Shown: positions 8,620 through 17,470 of the stretch, piece after piece
How the letters are laid out: each line of letters opens with the position of its first letter
Position numbering within the stretch: position 1 is the first letter of the stretch
Assembly: GCF_040549045.1 (NCBI RefSeq)
Contig: NZ_JBEWTB010000002.1
Location: 4,576,501 to 4,640,500, forward strand
Direction: 5' to 3'
From: Endozoicomonas sp. NE40
GTDB taxonomy: Bacteria; Pseudomonadota; Gammaproteobacteria; Pseudomonadales; Endozoicomonadaceae
DNA: 64,000 nucleotides
The notes under the pieces: generated by a model
The model's input: only the letters and a program-made list of their open reading frames with translations
What the model was told of the DNA's origin: nothing
The model's database searches: none
Position numbers and translations under genes: made by a program

Positions 8620-9426
8620 TTGTCAGATGTTGCAGCGGGACGAAATTCGACGTGGTTGCTCTTGTGCCTGGTTGTTGTTCTTTTTACAGCAGATACAGGA
8701 GCGAGTGAGCTTTGTCTGGTGATTTCAGATCATCATCGCATAAGCCCTGGGAATGCTATCTTTCTTCCCCGTCTGGCAAGTTTTCAGTGTTTTTATCAGC
8801 GTGGAGTAGGCAGTACATCAGGAAAAAAAGAATCTTCCGTAGTCTATAACGCTGACTCTGATCAGGTATGGGTGTTACGTTCAGGCAGTTGTTGTCATTC
8901 TGTTCAGGGCAGCGCCTCAACCGGATCTGGCGGAAATGAACCACCGGAGCGCCCTTCTGATTACTCCCGGCAAGAGCCTTACGACTATCTTGTGCATCAA
9001 AGTCCCATAAGGCGCTGGTTACTGCGACTCTTGTCTTTCTTTTTTCGCATGTGTGGCAGAGATTGCTTTACGGGGGGATCGGGTGATGAGGGTGCTATCA
9101 GGCTTATTTCCGCAGATGATGATTCAGATCCGTATTCTGAAGCCTGTGAAAATGCCCTCGAAAATTATGCTCATGAACTGGACTCTTTAACACAAGAGAG
9201 AGTTATGGGTATCTTAACTCAACACTCAAAAATAGTTGTGGATGTTTCTGAGCTTGGAGAATGGATCAGGCGCTGCATCGAGTCAGGAAGATATTCGCAG
9301 GCTGCTATTGAGCAGCTGGAGGCTGAGCATCTTAAACTTCGTCTTAAAGAGGCTGATCTCAGAACGTGCTTTGAAAATCTCTTGAGATCGTACTGCAGAG
9401 AACGTCGGGATAACCCGGAGCGCTGA
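8620..9426 (+). CDS. Predicted secreted protein of unknown function
   Basis: Not recognised. The 268-residue frame begins with TTG 8620 behind a GGGAG stretch. Residues about 10-28 form a hydrophobic segment after Arg8, consistent with a signal peptide ending near TGASE. The middle has a second short hydrophobic patch (WLLRLLSFFFRMCG, about residues 129-142), a Gly/Ser-rich acidic linker and ten or so cysteines overall. The last 60 residues are charged and probably helical (AAIEQLEAEHLKLRLKEADL). It interrupts the conserved pcm-nlpD order after DUF368. Start codon uncertain. Confidence 0.6.
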   Translation: MSDVAAGRNSTWLLLCLVVVLFTADTGASELCLVISDHHRISPGNAIFLPRLASFQCFYQRGVGSTSGKKESSVVYNADSDQVWVLRSGSCCHSVQGSASTGSGGNEPPERPSDYSRQEPYDYLVHQSPIRRWLLRLLSFFFRMCGRDCFTGGSGDEGAIRLISADDDSDPYSEACENALENYAHELDSLTQERVMGILTQHSKIVVDVSELGEWIRRCIESGRYSQAAIEQLEAEHLKLRLKEADLRTCFENLLRSYCRERRDNPER

Positions 9427-9757
9427 GTATCAAAAGGCATCCTGACGGAGCTTGCTGCCATTATGCGAATGCTGGTTCCGTAAGGATTTTGCAAAAGCAG
9501 AGACTTGCTGTTCGCAGTGTGCGACTATTTCTCTGAACGTGTTCTGGACGTTAGTCTTATTGGGTCGCTGTACAGATAGTATTAATGTTTTCTAAAAAAG
9601 GACGTTTATTAATTTGTTCAGGATGATCTGTATAAAAACCGGAATATAGATGAATCCGATAACTTGTATATATTTTTTTAACTTAAAATTGTATTTTTAA
9701 ACTCAATTTAGTTATAAATTCTCTGGATCGTACGTGGCGAAAATTGGGATAGCGCCG
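9427..9757 (+). other. AT-rich region upstream of nlpD
   Basis: About 330 bp, notably AT-rich between 9580 and 9725. No convincing ORF or RNA was seen. It probably contains the nlpD (and nlpD-rpoS) promoter, but no single hexamer pair stands out. Confidence 0.5.
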
Positions 9758-10537
9758 ATGGTTTTGTTCGCAAAGTACCATCAAATTAAATTGAGCGTTT
9801 GCTCAAAAATAAGCCTGGTTGTTCTGGCGATTATAACGTTGGCTGCCTGCAGCCATGACCCATCCGGCGTAGTTGTCAGGGAACTTCGCTCGCCTCCGAG
9901 GGTGACATCCGGTACTCATATTGTCAGGCAGGATGAGACCCTGTATTCCATAGCCTGGCTCTATGGCAGGGACTTTCGTGAGCTGGCAGACAACAACGGT
10001 ATCCGCTCCCCCTATATTATCCAACCTGGTCAGCACATCTCTCTGGAGCAACGAAAGCGAGCCGTTACACCACCCCCGCAACGACAGCCTGCTACATCGC
10101 CTAAGCAGCAAGTGGTTAAAAAAGAACCAGTTCAGAAAAGGCCAGCAGTCAGTCCAAACCCCCAGACTGTTTCCTGGCGCTGGCCAGCAAAGGGAAAAGT
10201 TATCCAGCGTTTTTCGTTGTCAGGATCTGTTAACAAAGGGATTGATATCGACGGCAATTTGGGAGAGCCTGTAATGGCAGCTGCAGCTGGTGAGGTTGTT
10301 TACGCAGGTAGTGACCTGGCTGGTTATGGCAGGCTGATTATTATGAAGCACAATAACAGCTATCTGAGCGCTTACGCTCATAACAGGGAATTGCTTGTGG
10401 GTGAGGGAGACTCAGTTAAAGCAGGCCAGAAGATAGCCGAAATAGGTTCTACAGGAACTACAGAGCCTAAGCTGCATTTCGAAATTCGGCGTGATGGCAA
10501 ACCAGTCGACCCCATGCGATTCCTGCCAAAGCGGTGA
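9758..10537 (+). CDS. nlpD: Murein hydrolase activator NlpD (LysM and degenerate M23 lipoprotein)
   Basis: Outer-membrane lipoprotein that activates the amidase AmiC at the septum. The 259-residue product has a signal peptide with lipobox LAAC (Cys31), a LysM domain at about residues 53-97 (GTHIVRQDETLYSIAW ... IIQPGQHI), a Pro/Gln/Lys linker and a C-terminal M23 domain. The zinc ligands are missing (NKGIDI for HxGxD, KLHFEIR for HLHFE), the hallmark of activators rather than enzymes. Start 9758 (ATG) gives a normal lipoprotein signal; GTG 9734 would extend it by eight residues. In relatives this gene contains an rpoS promoter. Confidence 0.93.
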   Translation: MVLFAKYHQIKLSVCSKISLVVLAIITLAACSHDPSGVVVRELRSPPRVTSGTHIVRQDETLYSIAWLYGRDFRELADNNGIRSPYIIQPGQHISLEQRKRAVTPPPQRQPATSPKQQVVKKEPVQKRPAVSPNPQTVSWRWPAKGKVIQRFSLSGSVNKGIDIDGNLGEPVMAAAAGEVVYAGSDLAGYGRLIIMKHNNSYLSAYAHNRELLVGEGDSVKAGQKIAEIGSTGTTEPKLHFEIRRDGKPVDPMRFLPKR

Positions 10538-10648
10538 GATGAGAAGTACAGCGTCTGTAGAGGGATCTCACGGGTGTTGGGCGGACTGGATCATTTGGTT
10601 CAGGCATGACTCAACAGAGAGTGGGACTTTCGGATAGGACTGACTCTT

Positions 10649-11677
10649 ATGGCAGCGAAGAGGGATGGCTCAGAGCAAGGTTTTGCTGAGGAATTAACCC
10701 AGGGACAGGATGATCTTGAGAATCTGTCGGATATCGGGCTATTAGAACCCGGGGAAGCGCCGGAAGCGGCGAACAAGACCACTAAGGTGGCTTCTTCCAC
10801 TACAGATTATGCCCGTCAACGACGTGATGATGATGGTTTTTATAAAACCATTGATGCAACACAGTTGTACCTGAATGAAATAGGCTTCTCTCCGTTGTTG
10901 ACTCCGGAAGAAGAAGTACACTATGCACGGCTGGCACGAAAGGGGGTTGAAGCCGGTCGTCGGCGTATGATTGAGAGTAACCTGCGGCTGGTGGTAAAAA
11001 TTTCCCGCCGCTATGTTAATCGTGGCCTGACCCTTCTGGATCTGATCGAAGAAGGTAATCTGGGCCTGATCCGGGCAGTTGAGAAGTTTGACCCTGAGCG
11101 TGGCTTCCGGTTCTCGACTTATGCCACCTGGTGGATTCGGCAGACCATTGAGCGGGCCATTATGAACCAGACCCGCACGATTCGTCTTCCCATCCATGTC
11201 GTTAAGGAGCTGAACGTTTATCTGCGTGCAGCCCGGGAACTGACCCAGAAGCTCGATCACGACCCGACTCCGGAAGAAATAGCTCAGCTGCTGGATAAGC
11301 CGGTAGAAGACGTCAAGCGTATGCTGGGTCTGAATGAGCGTGTCACCTCCGTTGATACGCCTCTGGGGCCTGACTCTGATAAATCCATACTGGATACGAT
11401 TTCCGACGATAAGGAATCGGATCCGGCTGAGCTGCTTCAGGATCTGGATTTGAACGACAGTCTTGATAAATGGCTGGGCGAGTTGTCTGAAAAACAACGC
11501 GAAGTGGTTGCCCGTCGTTTTGGTCTGAGAGGCTATGAAACCAGTACTCTGGAGGAAGTCGGTAAAGAGATCGGGCTGACTCGTGAAAGAGTACGGCAGA
11601 TACAGGTCGAAGCTCTGAAGCGCCTGCGCAGTATTCTGGAAAAGCAGGGTTTGTCCGGGGAGTCATTGTTTAGCTGA
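10649..11677 (+). CDS. rpoS: RNA polymerase sigma factor RpoS
   Basis: Stationary-phase and general-stress sigma factor. 342 residues, the usual size. Regions 1.2 (DATQLYLNEIGFSPLLTPEEE), 2.1-2.4 (LDLIEEGNLGLIRAVEKFDP and FSTYATWWIRQTIERAIMNQ), 3 and 4.2 (LEEVGKEIGLTRERVRQIQ) are all intact, so it should be functional. It follows nlpD by 111 bp and ends in a strong terminator, after which gene order departs from Pseudomonas (four inserted secreted proteins before fdxA). Confidence 0.98.
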   Translation: MAAKRDGSEQGFAEELTQGQDDLENLSDIGLLEPGEAPEAANKTTKVASSTTDYARQRRDDDGFYKTIDATQLYLNEIGFSPLLTPEEEVHYARLARKGVEAGRRRMIESNLRLVVKISRRYVNRGLTLLDLIEEGNLGLIRAVEKFDPERGFRFSTYATWWIRQTIERAIMNQTRTIRLPIHVVKELNVYLRAARELTQKLDHDPTPEEIAQLLDKPVEDVKRMLGLNERVTSVDTPLGPDSDKSILDTISDDKESDPAELLQDLDLNDSLDKWLGELSEKQREVVARRFGLRGYETSTLEEVGKEIGLTRERVRQIQVEALKRLRSILEKQGLSGESLFS

Positions 11678-11710
11678 AAGAGTTCAGCTGAACCATTTCG
11701 GAAGTAACAT

Positions 11711-11750
11711 AAAAAAGCCATGTTCAGTCAAATGAACATGGCTTTTTTAT
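11711..11750 (+). terminator. Rho-independent terminator after rpoS
   Basis: A 16-bp perfect inverted repeat (AAAAAAGCCATGTTCA, 11711-11726, with its complement 11733-11748) closes a 6-nt loop and ends in TTTTTTAT. The A-tract on the other arm makes it potentially bidirectional. Confidence 0.93.
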
Positions 11751-12011
11751 GAGCTGTAGTCAGAAATCACTCCGCCTTGGCGCCTCATTTAATGTCAGAC
11801 GGCTGGTTCAATGGGTTCTGGATGCAATGCAGGTTGCAGTGCTTCTGGCGCAAAATGACCTTTTGCTGGCTGTGACAATAAATAAAATACCTCAGTCTTT
11901 TTGTTATTGCGCTTGACAGTGATTGTTTGAAACGCTGTCAAATTTGGTTGAGTTAAAGCGTGTGTCGTCTCACGACCAACAATTTGTAAACATTTTCGGT
12001 GTAGTACTGCT
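11751..12011 (+). other. Leader region of the secreted-protein cassette
   Basis: No gene seen. Holds a 7-bp inverted repeat TTGACAG/CTGTCAA (11913-11941) and a small GTCGT-CTC-ACGAC hairpin (11964-11976). A minus-strand frame covers this stretch and the start of the next gene but looks like a shadow. Confidence 0.5.
11913..11941 (+). promoter_or_regulatory. Inverted repeat TTGACAG-N15-CTGTCAA
   Basis: Perfect 7-bp arms (11913-11919 and 11935-11941) about 70 bp before the first gene of the four-gene cassette. The left arm also reads as a consensus -35 (TTGACA), so a dimeric regulator bound here could control a promoter. Regulator and function are not known. Confidence 0.35.
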
Positions 12012-12350
12012 GTGAAGTTTTTTTCCATTTTTTTGTTGTTGCTTTCAACATCTGCTTTTGGCCATTCCCAGTATCCTTCACGCATTGTCAAAGAACCTTT
12101 CTATGAAGAGCAGGTTGTTGAGATCACCCTGAATAACCTGAACAGCTATGTTCAAAGTTACGAAGTATCTGTAGATGAAAAAATAGTGGGAACCGTGAAA
12201 AACCTGGGTTCAGGTATCGAAAGAAGGTTGACTGTCAACCTTAAAGGGGTCAGAGAGGGAGAGGAAAAACTTGTCTGTAGTACTTCGATTCTTGATAGAG
12301 GTCAATCGGTTCGTACGCGTGTCTGCACAAAGGTTGAGTTTAAATGGTGA
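12012..12350 (+). CDS. Small predicted secreted protein, cassette gene 1 (unknown)
   Basis: Not recognised. 112 residues from GTG 12012. A signal peptide is evident (KFFSIFLLLLSTSAFG, cleavage likely after AFG at residue 17). The mature part alternates polar and hydrophobic residues (QVVEITLNNL, KIVGTVKNLG, RRLTVNLKGV), suggesting a small beta-sandwich, with two cysteines near the end (LVCSTS, RVCTKV) that could pair. It overlaps gene 2 by 7 bp. Ribosome binding site is weak, so the start is not certain. Confidence 0.6.
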   Translation: MKFFSIFLLLLSTSAFGHSQYPSRIVKEPFYEEQVVEITLNNLNSYVQSYEVSVDEKIVGTVKNLGSGIERRLTVNLKGVREGEEKLVCSTSILDRGQSVRTRVCTKVEFKW

Positions 12351-12814
12351 TTCGTCAGTCTTCAGTTCGAAGTAAAGTATTTAACAGGAAAAACTCGTTC
12401 CTTGTGAGCCTATTACTTTTCACGACAGGCCATGTTCTGGCAAATATCAATCTGCCTTACACGCCCAACTTTGAGAATAACAGTCGTGTCAGGACAATGG
12501 ACGGTGCCACCTGTGAAGCCAGAACTGCGCAGGCGACAGTTCAGATGGGTGTTTACGATACGGGAAACAGCCTCAACCAGTATGACCAAATCAATCCGAT
12601 AGACAGCAGGGACAGGGATCGTGGCGTCTATGCCCAGATTGCTATTCCTCTGGATCTGGGGGGAGGGCGGCAACCCGACTGCTCTTATTTTCAGCAGATT
12701 ATGGAAGAAAACGCTGAGCTTGATCTGCAGCTGAAACGACTGGAAGTCGAGCTGAAAATGAACCGTTTGAAAAAAATGCAACAAGTCGATGGCAATAACA
12801 CCTTCTCTGAATAA
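12344..12814 (+). CDS. Predicted secreted protein, cassette gene 2 (unknown)
   Basis: Not recognised. 156 residues. A basic N-terminus (RKN at about residues 15-17) and hydrophobic SFLVSLLLFTTGHVLA form a likely signal peptide cleaved near residue 33. The mature part has two cysteines (GATCEAR, PDCSYF), an extended Asn/Asp-rich middle (SLNQYDQINPIDSRDRDRG) and a C-terminal amphipathic helix or coiled coil (about residues 118-145, heavy in Glu, Leu, Lys). The 7-bp overlap with gene 1 implies co-translation. Confidence 0.62.
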   Translation: MVIRQSSVRSKVFNRKNSFLVSLLLFTTGHVLANINLPYTPNFENNSRVRTMDGATCEARTAQATVQMGVYDTGNSLNQYDQINPIDSRDRDRGVYAQIAIPLDLGGGRQPDCSYFQQIMEENAELDLQLKRLEVELKMNRLKKMQQVDGNNTFSE

Positions 12815-12905
12815 GAAAAGCTGATGACGACTTGTTTCTTTTACGTCTGTGTTTGCGTTGAAAAAATTGAGAGAAATAACTCTCTGATATTTATGGAGTG
12901 CTGTT

Positions 12906-13376
12906 ATGAGCCTTAAAAAAACTTCTTCTGTTATCGCTTTGAGTGCACTTTCTTTCGTTGCCAGTGCCAGTTCAGGAACCATAGAGTGGACACGTGATGT
13001 GCCAACTGTATGTGGAATTACCATTGATGATGGCAGCGGCTCTATTTTATTTCAAGACGATGAAGGTGGTAAACCAACTGTTTTTACCGTGAAAAGTAAT
13101 TCTAATTTTCAGGGTAACCAAATGGGTGCAAAACTGTCTGTTCAGGTTCAGTCTAAATCTGACAACCTTCGGGACATTGAAGAAGGGGACACTATTCTTC
13201 ATGTTCTAAATTCAAAATCGCAAAGTAAAAGTATTGATCAATGGGATGGAAGTCCTAATGCTTTTATTCCTAGCGGTCGGCATGAATCTTATCTTGAAAT
13301 TATGAAAGAATCTAAAGATATAGAAGGTGGCGTAGCCAGTATGACAACTCTGCTGACTGTTGACTGCAGTAAGTAA
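12906..13376 (+). CDS. Predicted secreted beta-rich protein, cassette gene 3 (paralog of gene 4)
   Basis: Not recognised. 156 residues, ATG behind GGAG. Signal peptide at residues 1-22 ending SASS. The mature protein begins with GTIEW, then VPTVCGI, and ends LLTVDCSK, so its two cysteines bracket the domain and probably form a disulfide. Shared with the next gene are the W-x6-CGI start, a SNS segment, SDNLRDIxxGD, an I-x-x-W segment and the closing Cys. The pattern is that of a small exported beta-sandwich such as a pilin-like or adhesin subunit, but no family was identified. Confidence 0.68.
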   Translation: MSLKKTSSVIALSALSFVASASSGTIEWTRDVPTVCGITIDDGSGSILFQDDEGGKPTVFTVKSNSNFQGNQMGAKLSVQVQSKSDNLRDIEEGDTILHVLNSKSQSKSIDQWDGSPNAFIPSGRHESYLEIMKESKDIEGGVASMTTLLTVDCSK

Positions 13377-13459
13377 CTTCTTTCACCTGAATTTGCAGCG
13401 CATTAGCTTTTTTGTTCAGGGTATTTTCGGTGCCTGTCGTGTATATAGAAGGTTTAACC

Positions 13460-13948
13460 ATGCGATCCGCAACATTACTGTCAGCGATGGCCAGTGTTAT
13501 CAGCATTTTATTTTCGGTTCAGGTGTACGGGAATGTCAGTTGGAATAAGAAAGTTCCAAACCGCTGCGGCATAAAATTGCAGCGAAGTACAGGAGGGATT
13601 TCATTCAGGGGGGAGTCAATGGAATCGGTGCCTCCCATGCATTTTATCATACAGAGCAATTCTGGAAAAAATACCACTCCTCATGATCGCGGAGTCTATC
13701 TCCGGGTCGATATGGAGTCTGTCTCCGATAACCTCCGGGATATTCATGACGGCGATTTCATACTGCGAGTAAGAAGTGCTCGTGGGGATCAGGTAGAAGA
13801 AAACATCAGCCGCTGGAGTCTGTCACCGGGCCTCTATCTCCGAAATGGTGATCATCAGGCCTGGTTTGGCGTTGATCGGCGCATCGAGTCTATCGGTGCT
13901 GGTGAGACCGTGGCAAATACGACCCTTTCACTCACATGCGATCACTGA
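13460..13948 (+). CDS. Predicted secreted beta-rich protein, cassette gene 4 (paralog of gene 3)
   Basis: Not recognised. 162 residues from ATG 13460 (GAAGG 6 nt upstream; a longer frame from 13412 lacks such a site). Signal peptide at about 1-24 (SATLLSAMASVISILFSVQVYG). Mature part GNVSWNKKVPNRCGI ... SDNLRDIHDGD ... LSLTCDH matches gene 3 position by position, so the two are tandem duplicates that have diverged. Lies 83 bp after gene 3 and ends 64 bp before the convergent fdxA. Confidence 0.68.
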   Translation: MRSATLLSAMASVISILFSVQVYGNVSWNKKVPNRCGIKLQRSTGGISFRGESMESVPPMHFIIQSNSGKNTTPHDRGVYLRVDMESVSDNLRDIHDGDFILRVRSARGDQVEENISRWSLSPGLYLRNGDHQAWFGVDRRIESIGAGETVANTTLSLTCDH

Positions 13949-14012
13949 CCAGCACTCGATGAAACATTGCAGCAGGGCTGGGGCGAGAGCCTCACCCTGT
14001 CTGCTATAAGGC

Positions 14013-14336
14013 TTAACGTTCCAGATGTTCCAGTTTGCCCTTTACACCGTCCCACTCGTCGGCCCCGGGCAGTGGATCTTTTTTCTCGGTGATGTTGTCC
14101 CAGACATCTGCCAGAACCGCATTCAGTTCAATGAATTCCTGCTGGTCTTCAGGCACTTCGTCTTCAGAAAAAATGGCGTTGGCAGGACACTCGGGTTCAC
14201 ACAGGGCGCAGTCTATGCATTCGTCCGGGTGGATGACCAGAAAGTTGGGTCCTTCGTAAAAGCAGTCCACCGGACATACTTCTACACAGTCAGTGTATTT
14301 GCATTTGATGCAGTTTTCACCCACTACGAAAGCCAT
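14013..14336 (-). CDS. fdxA: Ferredoxin FdxA (7Fe type)
   Basis: Small cytoplasmic electron carrier. 107 residues. The N-terminal CIKCKYTDCVEVCPVDC and the following CIDCALCEPECP are the cluster-binding cysteine sets of 3Fe-4S/4Fe-4S ferredoxins of the Azotobacter FdI type, followed by the usual acidic C-terminal extension. In Pseudomonas the gene lies between rpoS and mutS, as here. Confidence 0.95.
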   Translation of the reverse strand: MAFVVGENCIKCKYTDCVEVCPVDCFYEGPNFLVIHPDECIDCALCEPECPANAIFSEDEVPEDQQEFIELNAVLADVWDNITEKKDPLPGADEWDGVKGKLEHLER

Positions 14337-14536
14337 GGTTTAAACTCCGTTTGTTCAGGCTGGTACAGCAATAGACGTTTGCGGTTGTCTATTGCTGTTG
14401 CTCGTTACTGTTGTAAGTTGTTGCTGGCCATATTGCCGTAATGGCGCAAAGTCTAACAGCAATATGACCGGGGTTGTAGGTTAAGCCCGTGAAAGGCTTA
14501 ACAAAATCTATACCAATGCTTTATAAGCTAAAGCGT

Positions 14537-17143
14537 TTATTTTGTCAGGCTTTTCAGATCATAGATCAGATCCAGCGCCTGTCTCGGTGAAATTTCATCA
14601 GGGTTGATTTCATCCAGTCGGTCAATGGCCGGATGTGGCTGTGCCGCAGCAAACAGGTCATTTTGCAGCGGTTGCTCCTGAACGACCCTGATTGTCGACT
14701 GTGCAGTCACTTCCTGACTGGAAGAGGTTTGTTCCAGTTGTGTCAGTCTGGTTTTTGCCTGGTTCACCACATGCCTTGGCACACCTGCCAGCTGGGCAAC
14801 CTGCAAACCATAACTCTGGCTGGCCGGACCTTCCTGTACCGCATGTAAAAATACTATACGGTCGTCGTGTTCGGTAGCGTTCAGATGAACGTTGACAACG
14901 GTGTCGCATTCGTCTGGCAGCTGTGTCAGCTCAAAATAGTGAGTGGCAAACAGGGTGAAAGCCTTCACCGAATCGGCAAGATAATGGGCGCAGGACCAGG
15001 CCAGGGACAAACCGTCAAAGGTACTGGTGCCGCGCCCCACTTCGTCCATCAGGACCAGGCTGCTCTCGGTGGCATTGTGCAGAATATTCGCGGTTTCCGT
15101 CATTTCCACCATAAAGGTTGAACGGCCACCGGCCAGGTCGTCAGAAGAGCCAATACGGGTAAATATACGGTCAACAACGCCTATTCTTGCCTTGCTGGCA
15201 GGTACGAAACTACCCACATGCGCCATCAGAACAATCAGGGCAGTCTGGCGCATATAGGTGGATTTACCGCCCATGTTGGGACCCGTGATGACCAGCATAC
15301 GACGCTGGTGATTGAAGTTGACACTGTTGGCGACAAAGGGTTCATCCAGCACCTGTTCAACAACCGGGTGACGACCTTCTTCAATGGCGATACCCGGTGC
15401 CGCTGTCAGTTCTGGTTTACAGAAGTTGAGAGACTCCGCACGTTCAGCCAGATTGGTCAATACATCAAGTTCTGCCAGCCCCATTGCAGTTTCCTGCATC
15501 CGACCCAGTGCTTCAACCAGCTTATCCAGAAGTTCATCATACAGAGCTTTTTCCCGGCTCAGGGCACGGCTTTTGCTGGACAGTGCCTTATCTTCAAACT
15601 CTTTCAGTTCCGGTGTAATAAATCGTTCAACGTTTTTCAGTGTTTGACGACGTATGTATTCTACCGGGGCATCCTCAGACTCACGACGGCTTAGTTCTAT
15701 GTAATAACCATGTACACGGTTATAACCGACTTTCAGACTGGCAAGCCCTGAACGTTCCCGCTCTCTCTGTTCCAGTTGAACCAGATAGTCACCAGCGTTT
15801 TCACTGAGCGCGCGGAATTCGTCCAGTTCGGCATCGTAGCCCGTTGCAATCACACCGCCGTCCCGAATCACGACAGGCGGGTTTTCAATAATGGCGCTGT
15901 CGAGCAGACCCGACAGCTGCGGGTGTTCGCTGATGATTGTGGACAGGTTGTGAATTGCTTCACTGTCGATAGTACGCAGAATGTCCTGCAGCTCCGGCAG
16001 TTGCAGAAAAGCGTCACGGAGTCGGGCAAGGTCGCGTGGACGGGCTGATTTCAGCGCAACCCGTGCCAGAATTCGTTCAATATCACCAATACCTTTCAAC
16101 ACCGGTTGCAGTGTTTCAAAGTGAAAACCCTGCTTCAGTGTCTCAATACTGTCCTGACGATGCTGAAGTTTTTTGAGGTCGCGCAGTGGACGGTTGATCC
16201 AGCGTCCCAGAAGACGGCTGCCCATCGCTGTAGAGGTGTGATCCAGTACTGACATCAGAGTATGTTCCCGGCCACCGGACAGGTTAGTGGTCAGCTCCAG
16301 GTTTTTACGACTGGCGGCGTCCAGTACCACGCTGTCTTCACGGTTTTCCAGTTGTATACCGCGAATATGGGGCAGGGCAGTACGCTGAGTCTCTTTGGCG
16401 TATTGCAGCAGGCAGCCTGCGGACTCTATGGCGACCGACAGTTTGTCGCAGCCAAAGCCTTGCAGGTTTTTGGTCTGGAATTGACGTGTCAGCTGTTCAA
16501 CGGCGGTTTCCCGGTCAAAATCCCAGGGTGGGCGTTTGATGGTGCCGGGGCGACCTGTAACGCTTTCAGGCCAGGAATGTTCATCGTTGACCAGAATTTC
16601 TGCCGGACTGAGGCGTTCGACTTCCGCCAGCAGGGCTTCTTCGTCCCTGACTTCCAGTACGGTAAAGTGACCGCTGCTGATATCCAGAGTGGCTATGCCA
16701 TAAAGGTGATCCCGGCGGTTTACGGCGGTTAGCAGGTTATCCTGACGATCATCCAGCAATGCTTCATCACTGACGGTTCCCGGTGTCAGTATGCGCATGA
16801 CCTTGCGCTCCACAGGCCCTTTACTGGTAGCCGGATCGCCCACCTGCTCACAGATGGCCACCGAAACGCGCAGACGGACCAGCCGGGCAAGGTAGCCTTC
16901 AGCGGCGTGATAAGGAATGCCCGCCATAGGAATCGGCTCGCCACCGGACTGCCCCCGGGCTGTCAGGGTAATATCGAGCAGTTTGGCGGCTTTTTTGGCA
17001 TCGTCATAAAACAGTTCATAAAAATCCCCCATACGGTAAAACACCAGGTGTTCCCGGTGTTGCTGTTTGATGCGGAGGTATTGCTGCATCATCGGGGTGT
17101 GTTTTGACAATTGTACGTCAGTCTTATCTTCGGAATTTGCCAT
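14537..17143 (-). CDS. mutS: DNA mismatch repair protein MutS
   Basis: Recognises mismatches and starts methyl-directed repair with MutL. 868 residues (E. coli 853). The mismatch-contact motif GDFYELFYDD, the HTPMMQQYLRIK start, Walker A GPNMGGKST at about residue 620, Walker B LVLMDEVGRGTS and the ATHYFELT segment are all intact. ATG 17143 gives the normal family start; the frame continues upstream to 17212 but the extra residues do not match MutS. The ribosome site is weak and GTG 17152 is possible. Downstream of fdxA lies no further gene on this strand, so mutS is probably monocistronic. Confidence 0.97.
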   Translation of the reverse strand: MANSEDKTDVQLSKHTPMMQQYLRIKQQHREHLVFYRMGDFYELFYDDAKKAAKLLDITLTARGQSGGEPIPMAGIPYHAAEGYLARLVRLRVSVAICEQVGDPATSKGPVERKVMRILTPGTVSDEALLDDRQDNLLTAVNRRDHLYGIATLDISSGHFTVLEVRDEEALLAEVERLSPAEILVNDEHSWPESVTGRPGTIKRPPWDFDRETAVEQLTRQFQTKNLQGFGCDKLSVAIESAGCLLQYAKETQRTALPHIRGIQLENREDSVVLDAASRKNLELTTNLSGGREHTLMSVLDHTSTAMGSRLLGRWINRPLRDLKKLQHRQDSIETLKQGFHFETLQPVLKGIGDIERILARVALKSARPRDLARLRDAFLQLPELQDILRTIDSEAIHNLSTIISEHPQLSGLLDSAIIENPPVVIRDGGVIATGYDAELDEFRALSENAGDYLVQLEQRERERSGLASLKVGYNRVHGYYIELSRRESEDAPVEYIRRQTLKNVERFITPELKEFEDKALSSKSRALSREKALYDELLDKLVEALGRMQETAMGLAELDVLTNLAERAESLNFCKPELTAAPGIAIEEGRHPVVEQVLDEPFVANSVNFNHQRRMLVITGPNMGGKSTYMRQTALIVLMAHVGSFVPASKARIGVVDRIFTRIGSSDDLAGGRSTFMVEMTETANILHNATESSLVLMDEVGRGTSTFDGLSLAWSCAHYLADSVKAFTLFATHYFELTQLPDECDTVVNVHLNATEHDDRIVFLHAVQEGPASQSYGLQVAQLAGVPRHVVNQAKTRLTQLEQTSSSQEVTAQSTIRVVQEQPLQNDLFAAAQPHPAIDRLDEINPDEISPRQALDLIYDLKSLTK

Positions 17144-17470
17144 GTAATTCACTAAATCAGGGTATAACGGAGGATTAACAGTTATCTGGAAGGTTGGAGG
17201 GCATCTCAACAAGTTCCAGATGAGACCAACAAATTGTGGGGGCTGGTTGTGTTGAAGAGAAATAATAACAAAGTGGTGATGAAACCTCTAACCAGAGTCT
17301 TCTCCAGCATACCAGGGGTTAAAGGGTTGCAAGAGTCAAACTGATACTTCCGTTTTATTTAATCCAACGATCAAAATTTGCCGTAAATAGCAGAGCCCGT
17401 TTGTAAAACAACACCGTGATCTATTATTTATTTTCTGTTTCAGGCAACTGAAAAATCCCTCAGGAGAAAA
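17144..17470 (+). other. Divergent mutS/ovoA intergenic region
   Basis: About 330 bp. No ORF or RNA stands out. A weak possible ovoA promoter is TTGTAA at 17401 with TATTAT at 17422 (15-bp spacing, so doubtful). Nothing clear for mutS. Confidence 0.4.
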
